Part shown: piece by piece, positions 1-6,893 of the stretch
Position numbering within the stretch: the first letter of the stretch is position 1
Layout of the letters: each line of letters begins with the position of its first letter
Source: Candidatus Zhuqueibacterota bacterium
Lineage (GTDB): Bacteria > Zhuqueibacterota > Zhuqueibacteria > Thermofontimicrobiales > Thiofontviventaceae
Assembly: GCA_014729735.1 (NCBI GenBank)
Contig: WJJN01000322.1
Location: 1-7,427, forward strand
Length of the DNA: 7,427 nucleotides
Reading direction: 5' to 3'
Position numbers and translations under genes: made by a program
The notes under the pieces: model-generated
What the model was told of the DNA's origin: nothing
Seen by the model: the letters and a program-made list of their open reading frames with translations, nothing else
Database searches by the model: none

Positions 1-1115
1 ATTCCATCTCTAAATCCACAACTTTTGAGCGCTATTTTGGTGGCGAGCTTGAAGATTACAGTTACTGCGTGGATCAAACTGCGGACGACGGTTATATTAT
101 CGGTGGAAGCATCAGAATTAACGAAATAAACACGCAGGCTACTATAATAAAAACCGATGAAAAAGGAAATAAAAAGTGGCAAAAAACGTTCGGCGGCGAT
201 CACAGCGAATTTATCATGGACGTGAAAGCGATATCTGATGGATATATATTCGCCATGTTCAGCAACTCCAACCTTGGCAACAATTTTCACCTTTTCCTTT
301 TAAAGACAGACATAAGTGGCGACGAAATATGGAGGACCCGACTGAATGGTCCGGACGCTTCTCCGCTTTCAGCTTCGATAGCCGTTGCAGAAGAAGATCA
401 TTTCTTCATCTCTGCCGGCTACATGAATAATCTCGTCCCGCATTTGGGAATCCTGGCAAAAGTTCATAAAAACGGCACGCGTGAATGGGCGCATGTCATG
501 TATAATGAAGTTATCACAAACGTAAAACAAGCCGCAAACGGACGAATCTATCTCACGGGTTTTCATCAGGAAGCAGATAAAGTAACTTCCTGGCTTGCTG
601 AGTTCGACATTGAGGGAAGCAAAAGCTGGCGCAAACCGATAAGTAGCGGCTATATTTTATCAATGGATATTACACAAGACGACGGCATTATCGCAGCCGG
701 TCTGGAGCCGCAGCCAGAGGAAGTGAATTTGATCCCTTTTCTGGTAAAAACGGATCAAAAGGGACGGGTTCAATGGTCGCAACATTATAATGCGCAGGTT
801 TCGGAAACGCACATAAGTGTTATTTCGGCAGGAAAAAGTAGCTATGTGTTTACCTCGCTCCAAACCAATCCGAAAACAATGACCGACAATCTCATTCTGG
901 TTAAAACTGATGAACTGGGCAAAATTTACTGGTGGCGAAATTACGGTACTCCAGAATCTACTGAACGCGGAGTCTGCGTTCTAAAAGCACGTGACAAGGG
1001 GTTCATCGTCGCCGGAATTACAAATCGATTTAAGGGTAATCAGAAAATTTATCTTCTTAAAACAGATGAAAGCGGTCTGGCAGCACTGGCAGTCGCCAAC
1101 AGAGACAGCAATTGA
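1..1115 (+). CDS. Exported beta-propeller repeat protein, 5'-truncated by the window edge
   Basis: The reading frame is open from base 3 to the TGA at 1113-1115, giving 370 visible residues. A GTG at 69 lies in this frame but is not a credible start, because the 22 codons before it (bases 3-68) already encode repeat sequence ending in FERYFGG. The visible protein carries seven copies of a roughly 50-residue unit of the form DGYIIxGx...KTDxxGxxxWxxxFGG. The KTD-like anchors fall near bases 150, 303, 456, 600, 747, 903 and 1059. Repeats of this kind are common in secreted or lipid-anchored proteins of FCB bacteria and are expected to fold as beta-propeller blades. The last repeat stops after KTDESG and lacks its W/FGG strand, which the N-terminal FERYFGG could supply, closing a seven-bladed ring. 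No NYPNPFNP sorting domain is present, so a lipoprotein or periplasmic location is more likely than type IX secretion, but the signal sequence lies outside the window. Ligand and function are unknown. Confidence 0.85.
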   Translation, partial: SISKSTTFERYFGGELEDYSYCVDQTADDGYIIGGSIRINEINTQATIIKTDEKGNKKWQKTFGGDHSEFIMDVKAISDGYIFAMFSNSNLGNNFHLFLLKTDISGDEIWRTRLNGPDASPLSASIAVAEEDHFFISAGYMNNLVPHLGILAKVHKNGTREWAHVMYNEVITNVKQAANGRIYLTGFHQEADKVTSWLAEFDIEGSKSWRKPISSGYILSMDITQDDGIIAAGLEPQPEEVNLIPFLVKTDQKGRVQWSQHYNAQVSETHISVISAGKSSYVFTSLQTNPKTMTDNLILVKTDELGKIYWWRNYGTPESTERGVCVLKARDKGFIVAGITNRFKGNQKIYLLKTDESGLAALAVANRDSN

Positions 1116-1128
1116 ATACACATGAGGC

Positions 1129-1156
1129 AATTCCCCACAACATAGTGGGGAATTTT
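1129..1156 (+). terminator. Intrinsic terminator after the propeller gene
   Basis: A perfect 10-bp stem, AATTCCCCAC paired with GTGGGGAATT, encloses the 6-base loop AACATA and runs into a short T tract (1153-1156). It begins 13 bases after the stop codon of the plus-strand gene, the expected position. Read on the minus strand the hairpin is equally stable but is followed by GCC rather than a T run, so it would be a weak terminator for the convergent PilZ gene. Confidence 0.85.
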
Positions 1157-1222
1157 ACAGCAGTTGTCAAAATAACGGTTGACTTTCACGATTTCTTTTC
1201 TTACTATAATTATAGAAAAAAT

Positions 1223-1822
1223 TCAGACGTATTGCGTCGGTGCGGCAGGCAAAGCATGATTGAACTGAAGACCAAATCGGTTATCGACTGTTTGCCAGAC
1301 GATTTTAGCTGCAATCTGTTCGTTGGTCATTTTTTCTTTGTCAACGAGATTTAAAATGACTTGTTCGTCTTTGGTCAAAGTTTTTAAAGTCGAAATCATC
1401 GCACCGGTTTTGCTGATATTTTGCAGCAATGCCTCGTCCCAGACATAATGCTGTTTTAGGAAAATACACTCATTGGTCTTATGTCTGAAAGCTGTCCGGC
1501 GCTCACTTTGATTTAATTTAATATACCGGGATTTCCCGAGAACACCTTTTAAAGCTAAATCCGAAAGTTTATATAGAGCATTACTCAGTTCCGATACCTT
1601 ATTCCTCTTGGACCGGATACACGAACGTATGTTCTCATCTGAAATTCTGTTTTTTTGATAATAGACCGACCACCCATCCAGCGATTCTTCAGCTTTCATC
1701 GCCGCATTCGATATCGCGCTCTCAACTTCGGAAACGAGTTGGTAATACGGTTTTGAAGCTCTTTTTCTGACGATCTCCTGAATAAATGTTCCGATGCTCT
1801 GTAAGGAAAATTCAAAGTTCAT
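1223..1822 (-). CDS. PilZ-domain protein, probable c-di-GMP receptor
   Basis: The 199-residue protein has a C-terminal PilZ domain at about residues 105-190. Seen directly: the arginine motif R109-TAF-R113 (RxxxR, preceded by another Arg), the second motif N135-I-S-K-T-G140 ((D/N)xSxxG), and the closing strand IVW...RFGLQF at 174-187. In the PilZ family these residues wrap around cyclic di-GMP, so binding is likely to be retained. Residues 1-100 are predicted from composition to be mostly helical and match no family I recognise; they may mediate oligomerisation or partner contact. There is no signal peptide or membrane segment, so it should be cytoplasmic. The ATG at 1822-1820 overlaps the stop of the upstream gene in an ATGA arrangement, and an AAAAGG sequence lies about 7 bases upstream of the start, which suggests translational coupling. 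The target pathway (motility, exopolysaccharide or secretion) cannot be read from this window. Confidence 0.9.
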   Translation of the reverse strand: MNFEFSLQSIGTFIQEIVRKRASKPYYQLVSEVESAISNAAMKAEESLDGWSVYYQKNRISDENIRSCIRSKRNKVSELSNALYKLSDLALKGVLGKSRYIKLNQSERRTAFRHKTNECIFLKQHYVWDEALLQNISKTGAMISTLKTLTKDEQVILNLVDKEKMTNEQIAAKIVWQTVDNRFGLQFNHALPAAPTQYV

Positions 1823-2187
1823 TTTGCGACCTTTTGTTTGATTTCAACGCTCTGTCCGACCGGCTGTGTTTGATTATCGCGAATTCGCGAATCAATTTCA
1901 TTTTTCAAGGGATTGGACGTGAGCATCCGATCCGGCAAATGTTGATTTATAACTTCTAACACGCGTTGCAGGTTTTTGCGGTCTTCAGGATTTATGCGTT
2001 TTTTGGGTTCGATATCCAGCAATTCGATATCCTGATCCAATTTATCCGATGTAGTATCAACTGAATTTTCATTGGTGAGAGGTTTTGAATTTTGCGATTC
2101 TTTATTAGTACCTGGCTTCACTCTTTTAACTCCTTTTATTTTTACAAGCAAAAATTTTACAAAGTCAGTTAAGAATGTCTTTTTCAT
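1819..2187 (-). CDS. Small basic protein of unknown function, co-transcribed with the PilZ gene
   Basis: This 122-residue protein is not one I recognise. Residues 1-24 are an alternating hydrophobic and lysine-rich stretch (MKKTFLTDFVKFLLVKIKGV), more like an amphipathic membrane-surface helix than a cleavable signal peptide because no cleavage motif follows. Residues 25-60 are polar, Asn/Ser/Thr-rich and then acidic, and look like a flexible linker. Residues 64-83 (INPEDRKNLQRVLEVINQHL) look helical, and the tail is polar. The gene overlaps the start of the PilZ gene by 4 bases, so the two are almost certainly one transcription unit and probably work together. Only a weak GTGAG ribosome-binding candidate sits upstream of the ATG at 2187. 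It could be a partner or membrane tether for the PilZ protein, which is inference from position only. The reality of the gene rests on its overlap with PilZ and its length. Confidence 0.7.
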   Translation of the reverse strand: MKKTFLTDFVKFLLVKIKGVKRVKPGTNKESQNSKPLTNENSVDTTSDKLDQDIELLDIEPKKRINPEDRKNLQRVLEVINQHLPDRMLTSNPLKNEIDSRIRDNQTQPVGQSVEIKQKVAK

Positions 2188-2241
2188 AAATAGGAACTCA
2201 CTTTTTTGATTGTAATTTGATAAACTGCGGACACAAAATCT

Positions 2242-2270
2242 AATATATTATTCGGCAACATTAAAGTAAA
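2242..2270 (-). promoter_or_regulatory. Candidate sigma70-type promoter for the small-protein/PilZ unit
   Basis: On the minus strand TTTACT (2270-2265) and TATATT (2247-2242) are separated by 17 bases, placing the -10 about 54 bases before the ATG at 2187. The hexamers match the consensus at four of six and five of six positions. The region is AT-rich, so chance matches are easy, and promoter consensus in this lineage may differ. Confidence 0.25.
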
Positions 2271-2281
2271 TGTTAACATTT
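2268..2281. promoter_or_regulatory. 14-bp perfect palindrome, possible operator
   Basis: AAATGTTAACATTT is a perfect uninterrupted palindrome in the divergent intergenic region. It overlaps the upstream edge of the candidate -35 of the minus-strand unit, a place where a dimeric regulator could act. It is AT-rich and has no spacer, so it could also occur by chance. No regulator family is assigned. Confidence 0.3.
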
Positions 2282-2322
2282 TAAATGGTGTCCTATTAAA
2301 TATAAAAAATAGATGTCTGATT

Positions 2323-2348
2323 TACTCATTTGAAACAGGTTATGAGTA
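2323..2348. repeat. Hyphenated inverted repeat TACTCAT / ATGAGTA
   Basis: A 7-bp inverted repeat with a 12-base spacer: TACTCAT at 2323-2329 and ATGAGTA at 2342-2348. It lies just upstream of the candidate -35 of the zinc-ribbon gene. It has no T run after it, so it is not an intrinsic terminator. The half-site shares TTACTC with the dyad at 2388-2400. Confidence 0.35.
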
Positions 2349-2358
2349 TTTAAAAATG

Positions 2359-2386
2359 TTGGCAATAATTGAAAATAAATGATAAA
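2359..2386 (+). promoter_or_regulatory. Candidate promoter for the zinc-ribbon gene
   Basis: TTGGCA (2359-2364, five of six consensus positions) and GATAAA (2381-2386, four of six) are 16 bases apart. Transcription would then start close to the GGGAGTTACTCCC dyad at 2388-2400, about 45 bases before the ATG. This is a consensus-based guess in an AT-rich stretch. Confidence 0.3.
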
Positions 2387-2387
2387 T

Positions 2388-2400
2388 GGGAGTTACTCCC
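2388..2400 (+). promoter_or_regulatory. GC-rich dyad in the leader of the zinc-ribbon gene
   Basis: GGGAGT-T-ACTCCC is a 13-base dyad with 6-base arms around one central T. It could be an operator overlapping the transcription start, or a small RNA hairpin (GGGAG stem, UUA loop) in the 5' leader. It stands out against very AT-rich surroundings. The TGGAGG ribosome-binding site lies further down at 2429-2434. Confidence 0.35.
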
Positions 2401-2440
2401 GGGCTTCTCCTTCAATTATAAAAACCAATGGAGGTAATTT

Positions 2441-2956
2441 ATGATTTCTGTCTGTCCGCGCTGTAAAAATGAACATTTCGAGCAACTTTCGATCATGGGC
2501 ATTCATGTTGATCGATGTTCAGGCTGTCAGGGTATTTGGATGGATGAGGGTGAATACGAAAAAATCATTGAATCTTCTCGCCAGAAGAATGATGTCATTC
2601 TTGACGATGTACCGCCTCTGGAAGGATTGAGGATTGAATCGTATAAGCCCCTGCGGGTATTGTGTCCCTCTTGTAATTTGATTCTCCTCGAACCGGAATC
2701 AGTTCATTTTGAATTTATTCATCACTACATTGCAATTGATCGTTGCAAACACTGTAATGGGGTCTGGCTGGATGATTCGGAACTGTCGCTTTTGTTTAAA
2801 TATTTGAAGGATGAAGATAATGCACGCGATGAATCGGCGCGCAAGGAACTGGAAACTATTGAAGTGGATACGGAAATGAAACAGATTTATGAAAATAAGA
2901 AGCCGATAAACCGCAAGGCGTTTTTCAGAACTTTGGTTGGTTTGCCACCGGCATGA
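2441..2956 (+). CDS. Double zf-TFIIB zinc-ribbon protein
   Basis: The 171-residue protein contains two zinc ribbons of the bacterial zf-TFIIB type. The first uses C5/C8 and C26/C29 and continues GIWMDEGE; the second uses C75/C78 and C102/C105 and continues GVWLDDSE. The CxxCxGxW(M/L)D signature after the second cysteine pair is the family mark. Each ribbon should bind one zinc ion. The knuckle spacing differs, with 17 residues in the first ribbon and 23 in the second. The last 50 residues are charged and probably helical, ending in FFRTLVGLPPA. No signal peptide or transmembrane segment is visible, so it should be cytoplasmic. Bacterial members of this family are mostly uncharacterised; nucleic-acid or protein binding is usually assumed but not shown here. 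The start is well supported by TGGAGG at 2429-2434, six bases before the ATG. It is a single-gene unit, divergent from the PilZ pair and bounded by a terminator. Confidence 0.9.
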   Translation: MISVCPRCKNEHFEQLSIMGIHVDRCSGCQGIWMDEGEYEKIIESSRQKNDVILDDVPPLEGLRIESYKPLRVLCPSCNLILLEPESVHFEFIHHYIAIDRCKHCNGVWLDDSELSLLFKYLKDEDNARDESARKELETIEVDTEMKQIYENKKPINRKAFFRTLVGLPPA

Positions 2957-2989
2957 TGAATCTTCGGATAAACATGTTTTGTAAAAAAG

Positions 2990-3028
2990 AAAATCCCCTT
3001 CCAGTAAAATGAGAAGGGGATTTTGTTT
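2990..3028. terminator. Bidirectional intrinsic terminator between convergent genes
   Basis: A perfect 12-bp stem, AAAATCCCCTTC (2990-3001) paired with GAAGGGGATTTT (3013-3024), has an 11-base loop. On the plus strand it runs into TTTTGTTT; on the minus strand it runs into TTTTCTTTTTT. It therefore serves both the zinc-ribbon gene, which ends at 2956, and the large minus-strand gene, which ends at 3048. Confidence 0.92.
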
Positions 3029-3047
3029 ACTCCGAAACTTCTATTTC

Positions 3048-6000
3048 CTACTCAATGACAATCATCTTCCGAATCGCTTTAAATCCTCCGCAATGTATTT
3101 TGTAAAAATAAATGCCTGAAGGCAATCCTCGTGCATTAAATGTTGTCCGGTGTTCCCCGGGAAGCTGCTCTTCATTCACCAGCGTGGCGACTTCCTGTCC
3201 CAACAAATCGTATACTTTTAGCAATACTTCCCCTTTTTCCGCTATCCTGTAACTAATCACAGTTTCCGGATTAAACGGATTGGGATAATTTTGATTCAGC
3301 GAGAAGCTTTCCGGTTCCGGGTCTGTAAGCTCCTCTTCAATTCCCGTTGAAACCGGATTGGAAAATTGAGATGTATTGCCATCTTCATCCGTCGCAGTGG
3401 CGGTGATATTTTGTCCGATTACTTCTCCACTCCAACTGAAATTTCCGCTTGCATCAGCAATCGTCTCTCCATGGAAATGCATTCCCTGGTTATTGTTATC
3501 AGAGAAAATTTCAATGATCGCGTTGGGAATAGAAGTTCCCTTGATCGAACCACCCGAAACGCTCTGGATTGTGGGCGGGGAAAGTTCATTGTTTCCACCG
3601 GAATCATTATAAATTCCGGAATATTGATTTTGCGAAATTAGGTTTCCGGAAATCATGTTCCGAACGGCATTTTCACCATAGACATGAACGCCATTAGAAT
3701 TATAGGCAATAATATTGTCTTCCATCACATTGTCCTGTGAATTACCGAAAATGTAAATACCATCCGTTTGGTTCCCCACTTCAAATTCCCAGATGCCGTT
3801 AGTACCGATTAGATTGCTGATGATGTGATTTTCCTTGCTATCAAAAATATTGATTCCGATTTTGTTGCCGCCAATTCTATTTTCGACAATCTCATTTTGA
3901 TTGCTTTCTGTGTCCAAATAAATACCACCACGGTTCCCATTTCCAATCACCTGATTGCCTTCCCGATTCAGACCAATGTAGTTGCCCAGGATAACATTAA
4001 AGGATGATGAATCTGCAACCGCGATGCCCACCTCATTATTCCCTGAAATAACATTGGGAATAGTATCATAAGGCGTCACATGAAAATACTTCGTATGATT
4101 TGTCAGATAGATTCCGTAATCATTTGGTAATGCCTCGTTACCGGAGAAACCAACTCCGACAAAACACCCGGCGATTCGACCTGCTTCGCATTGCCTGACA
4201 AAAATTCCAGTATGGAAATTTGTAATTATCAATCCATAAATATGCACATCCGGTCCTTCCACATGTAATCCATAGGCATATTCTCCCGCCTGCAAACCAT
4301 CGAGCCAGATTTCGGGACCGTTCGGATTTTTATCTGTTCCCAAAAAACGGCTTTGTGAATACCCATCGATTACCGTTTCAAAATCAAATATTCTCGGCAA
4401 CTGACTTTGCGGAGAGATGATCCAAACACCGACATCGGGATCGTAGCCAGGAATGTGCTCCGGTAAATTAAACAGGATTGTATCCGGTCCGGCGTTCGAA
4501 TTTGCATCCATAATCGCTTGCCGCAATGAGCCAGGTCCCGAGTCATCAGTATTCGTAACGAGCAATTCGTTTCCTCCGGTGCCGCCACTTGAAAACATAA
4601 TGCCAAATATAGAAAAATGATCGACGATACCGTGAAGCACATTATTCTGAGCATCGACATTCGCGGTTACATCGACCCATTGAGCAATAGAACCATCAAA
4701 CGCCATCAAATTCAGTGCCGCTTCTTGATCAGGATTTAAACCGCTGTCGTCATAATTGATAAAAATATTCGCATTTCCGGTAAAAGAGGCTGTGGTTGAT
4801 ATATCATAGTACCTGGGACTATTTAACGGAATTAGTTGGTAATCTTCCGGAAGCTGCGGACCAGTGGTATTGATATCCATATCAGTAAATCCGGCGGCAG
4901 TCACATCATCGAAAATCAATTCAACGCCGCTGCCCAAATCTACAGAAATATTGGAGCCGCTGGGCGTATTATTTGTGCCTGAGCCCGAAATCGTAAAAAC
5001 AGCATCGCTGATATCAAAAGGATCACCATCAGAGGGATCCGAGATTCTCACCAGACATTGATTCGAAGGTGTAGACGGGATAATCCATTCATACGAATCT
5101 GATCCGGAATACGAATTTTCCAGCGTGGAATAACTGCTGCCGGTATCTGTCGAATACTCGATTTTTACAGGACCGGAATATTGATTGGTATGCCAAACAA
5201 TATAGTGTGTTGTTCCGGCGACCCAGTTTTCACCACCATTTGGAACATCAAGCGTTATCGATGACTGACCACTGCCACCGGTAATGGAAAATGGTCCGTT
5301 ACTGACATCGTAGGGCACGCCGTCATCTGCATCAGCGACTTTAATAATGCAATTATTGGATGGATTGTCAGGAACTACCCATTCATAGCTGCCGTCATTT
5401 TCCGTACTGTCCATATAATCGACTGCAACCCAGAATTGCGGATTATATCCGGCATAACTGATCCATATCATCACGGGTTCATTGAAATTAAGACTGTGCC
5501 AGCGGATATAGCGAGTCGAACCAGCGTTCCACGATTCTCCACCGTTTGGCACATCGATTATAATTTGAGGTTGATTACTGGCGCCGGTCAATTTTGCAAT
5601 CCAGCCCTCTTTTTTACCCTGCGGATTGATCCCGTTGCCCACAATCGTATTTCCGTCTTTGGAAATACCTGTAGCTTCGGTCAAAGTCCAGCCGCTTAAA
5701 TTCAATCCGTACTGACTGACAAGCAAATTTTTGAGATCGATCATCTTTTTGGACGTTCCGAATGTTGCATAAAAAGCTTTTTTCACGCCAGGATTTGAAG
5801 ATTCTTCATACCATCCGACAACGACTGATCCATCACCGGAAATTGCCGTCGCAGTGCTTTTATCCGGACTAATTCCCTGCGCATTCCAGCAATTGGTGTT
5901 TTCCATGAATGAATCTCCGCGCCAGGCGACGGGACCGTACGGATCTTCTCCCATTCCGCAGGAAAAATTACCATTTGCGGAAATCGCATAGGCAATGTAC

Positions 6001-6731
6001 CAATTATAAGTCGTCGGAGTATTGATGCAGAACGTATGTTGCCCGAAGCTCGTCATGGTGCCGGTTTGAGCAGAGCCCGGATCTTTCACCCATTTAAATG
6101 CTTCTGCTTTGCTATATCCCTCCGGACTCGACGCCCTGCTCATACCAACAACCGAATTTCCATCTTCCGAAACAGCATACGCCCGGCTGTACTTATAAGG
6201 TAGTGACGTGGAAATCGTTAGATATCCCAAACCTGCCCAGCCACTGCCATTGACGAATCGTGCAGCCTCTCTGGTACTACCGGATTTGTCCCAATATCCG
6301 ACGATTACATTACCGTTACCGGAGACACCAAACGCGGCGCATTCATGCCAGTTTGATCCGACAGTCGAAATTGTCCCGTTTATCCAGCGAACAGCTCCTT
6401 CCTGACTCGAGCCATTATCACTGCCACCAACAATCACCGAGCCATTGTATGAAACAGCGGTGGCATAGCTGGACTTTCCACCGCTTAAAAATCCCAGCGG
6501 TACCATTGAAATATCCGATCGCCACGCAAATCCCTGTACATCACCACTAGAATTATAAACACTTCTGCCGACCACAGTCGCCCCATCGCCGGATACCGCT
6601 TCGGCATAACTTTCATAACTTCCACCTGCAATATCCCCAACACCCTGAAAGCTTTGTGAATGCAATGATGAGAACAAACACATTAGACTCATCAATAAAA
6701 AGATAGTCTTTGCTCCCTTTAGTGTGTCCAT
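3048..6731 (-). CDS. Large secreted multidomain protein: HAF repeats, Kre9-like domains, beta-helix, type IX sorting domain
   Basis: This 1227-residue protein begins with a signal peptide (residues 1 to about 26; basic start, then the hydrophobic core IFLLMSLMCLF, ending LHSQ). Residues 30-380 hold seven HAF-type repeats, each centred on a 13-residue box A-x-(A/G)-(V/I)-S-x-(D/N)-G-x4-G at 43, 90, 133, 184, 247, 294 and 353. Residues 388-485 and 490-583 are two related Kre9/Knh1-like beta domains, each opening with VPNGGE and containing YEW(V/I)(V/I)P. Residues about 590-715 form another beta module (YYDISTTASFTGNANIFINY). Residues 722-1050 start with VTNTDDSGPGSLRQAI and continue as NosD-like right-handed beta-helix rungs rich in NxIxxN and GIxx. 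Residues 1051-1128 are the Ig-like module that often follows such helices (ATATDEDGNTSQFS). Residues 1143-1227 are the type IX sorting domain with NYPNPFNP at 1148-1155. Extracellular or surface-attached; role in adhesion or polysaccharide binding is inferred. The ATG is supported by AAGGAG (minus strand, 6746-6741). Confidence 0.93.
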   Translation of the reverse strand: MDTLKGAKTIFLLMSLMCLFSSLHSQSFQGVGDIAGGSYESYAEAVSGDGATVVGRSVYNSSGDVQGFAWRSDISMVPLGFLSGGKSSYATAVSYNGSVIVGGSDNGSSQEGAVRWINGTISTVGSNWHECAAFGVSGNGNVIVGYWDKSGSTREAARFVNGSGWAGLGYLTISTSLPYKYSRAYAVSEDGNSVVGMSRASSPEGYSKAEAFKWVKDPGSAQTGTMTSFGQHTFCINTPTTYNWYIAYAISANGNFSCGMGEDPYGPVAWRGDSFMENTNCWNAQGISPDKSTATAISGDGSVVVGWYEESSNPGVKKAFYATFGTSKKMIDLKNLLVSQYGLNLSGWTLTEATGISKDGNTIVGNGINPQGKKEGWIAKLTGASNQPQIIIDVPNGGESWNAGSTRYIRWHSLNFNEPVMIWISYAGYNPQFWVAVDYMDSTENDGSYEWVVPDNPSNNCIIKVADADDGVPYDVSNGPFSITGGSGQSSITLDVPNGGENWVAGTTHYIVWHTNQYSGPVKIEYSTDTGSSYSTLENSYSGSDSYEWIIPSTPSNQCLVRISDPSDGDPFDISDAVFTISGSGTNNTPSGSNISVDLGSGVELIFDDVTAAGFTDMDINTTGPQLPEDYQLIPLNSPRYYDISTTASFTGNANIFINYDDSGLNPDQEAALNLMAFDGSIAQWVDVTANVDAQNNVLHGIVDHFSIFGIMFSSGGTGGNELLVTNTDDSGPGSLRQAIMDANSNAGPDTILFNLPEHIPGYDPDVGVWIISPQSQLPRIFDFETVIDGYSQSRFLGTDKNPNGPEIWLDGLQAGEYAYGLHVEGPDVHIYGLIITNFHTGIFVRQCEAGRIAGCFVGVGFSGNEALPNDYGIYLTNHTKYFHVTPYDTIPNVISGNNEVGIAVADSSSFNVILGNYIGLNREGNQVIGNGNRGGIYLDTESNQNEIVENRIGGNKIGINIFDSKENHIISNLIGTNGIWEFEVGNQTDGIYIFGNSQDNVMEDNIIAYNSNGVHVYGENAVRNMISGNLISQNQYSGIYNDSGGNNELSPPTIQSVSGGSIKGTSIPNAIIEIFSDNNNQGMHFHGETIADASGNFSWSGEVIGQNITATATDEDGNTSQFSNPVSTGIEEELTDPEPESFSLNQNYPNPFNPETVISYRIAEKGEVLLKVYDLLGQEVATLVNEEQLPGEHRTTFNARGLPSGIYFYKIHCGGFKAIRKMIVIE
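4983..5570 (-). repeat. Tandem pair of Kre9/Knh1-like domains inside the large secreted protein
   Basis: Residues 388-485 and 490-583 align as two copies of one domain. Shared points are DVPNGGE, W-x-AG(S/T)-x-x-YI-x-WH at the start, SYEW(V/I)(V/I)P in the middle, PSN-x-C, and D(V/I)S...F(S/T)I(T/S)G at the end. The copies have diverged strongly at the protein level, so the duplication is old. The single cysteine (C461 and C559) is kept in both. Confidence 0.8.
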
Positions 6732-6893
6732 TGATAAATTCTCCTTCCTCTTAATAAATTAAAAGTTTTATTGGATTTTGAAAAGATCAAAATTAATGAC
6801 AATCACAAATTCTGGTTTAATAATCGGTTTTCGGTAAGATGTTGGTTATAATCGATCGAAAATTTCGAAGACCACCGCACCGTTAATGAAGAG

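Noticed and set aside
69..71. GTG as the start of the first gene
   Set aside because: The frame is open upstream to base 3 and the extra residues belong to the repeat pattern, so the true start is outside the window.
1179..1210. TTGACT and TATAAT on the plus strand as a promoter
   Set aside because: The hexamers are good but are 20 bases apart, and the only thing downstream is the antisense strand of the PilZ gene. An antisense RNA is possible but unsupported.
1204..1215. Palindrome CTATAATTATAG just after the PilZ stop codon
   Set aside because: It is made only of A/T apart from the end bases, so it forms a weak hairpin and has no convincing terminator or operator context.
1112..1354. An 80-codon plus-strand frame beginning TTG
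   Set aside because: It starts on top of the stop codon of the first gene, runs through the terminator hairpin, and then lies antisense to the end of the PilZ gene. There is no ribosome-binding site and the protein resembles nothing.
3366..6550. Several 60-96 codon frames on both strands inside the large gene
   Set aside because: All lie within the 1227-codon gene, which is supported throughout by recognisable domains; none has a ribosome-binding site or family resemblance.
6856..6868. TCGAAA-A-TTTCGA dyad upstream of the large gene
   Set aside because: It is short and AT-rich, is over 120 bases from the start codon, and no promoter hexamers could be convincingly placed near it.
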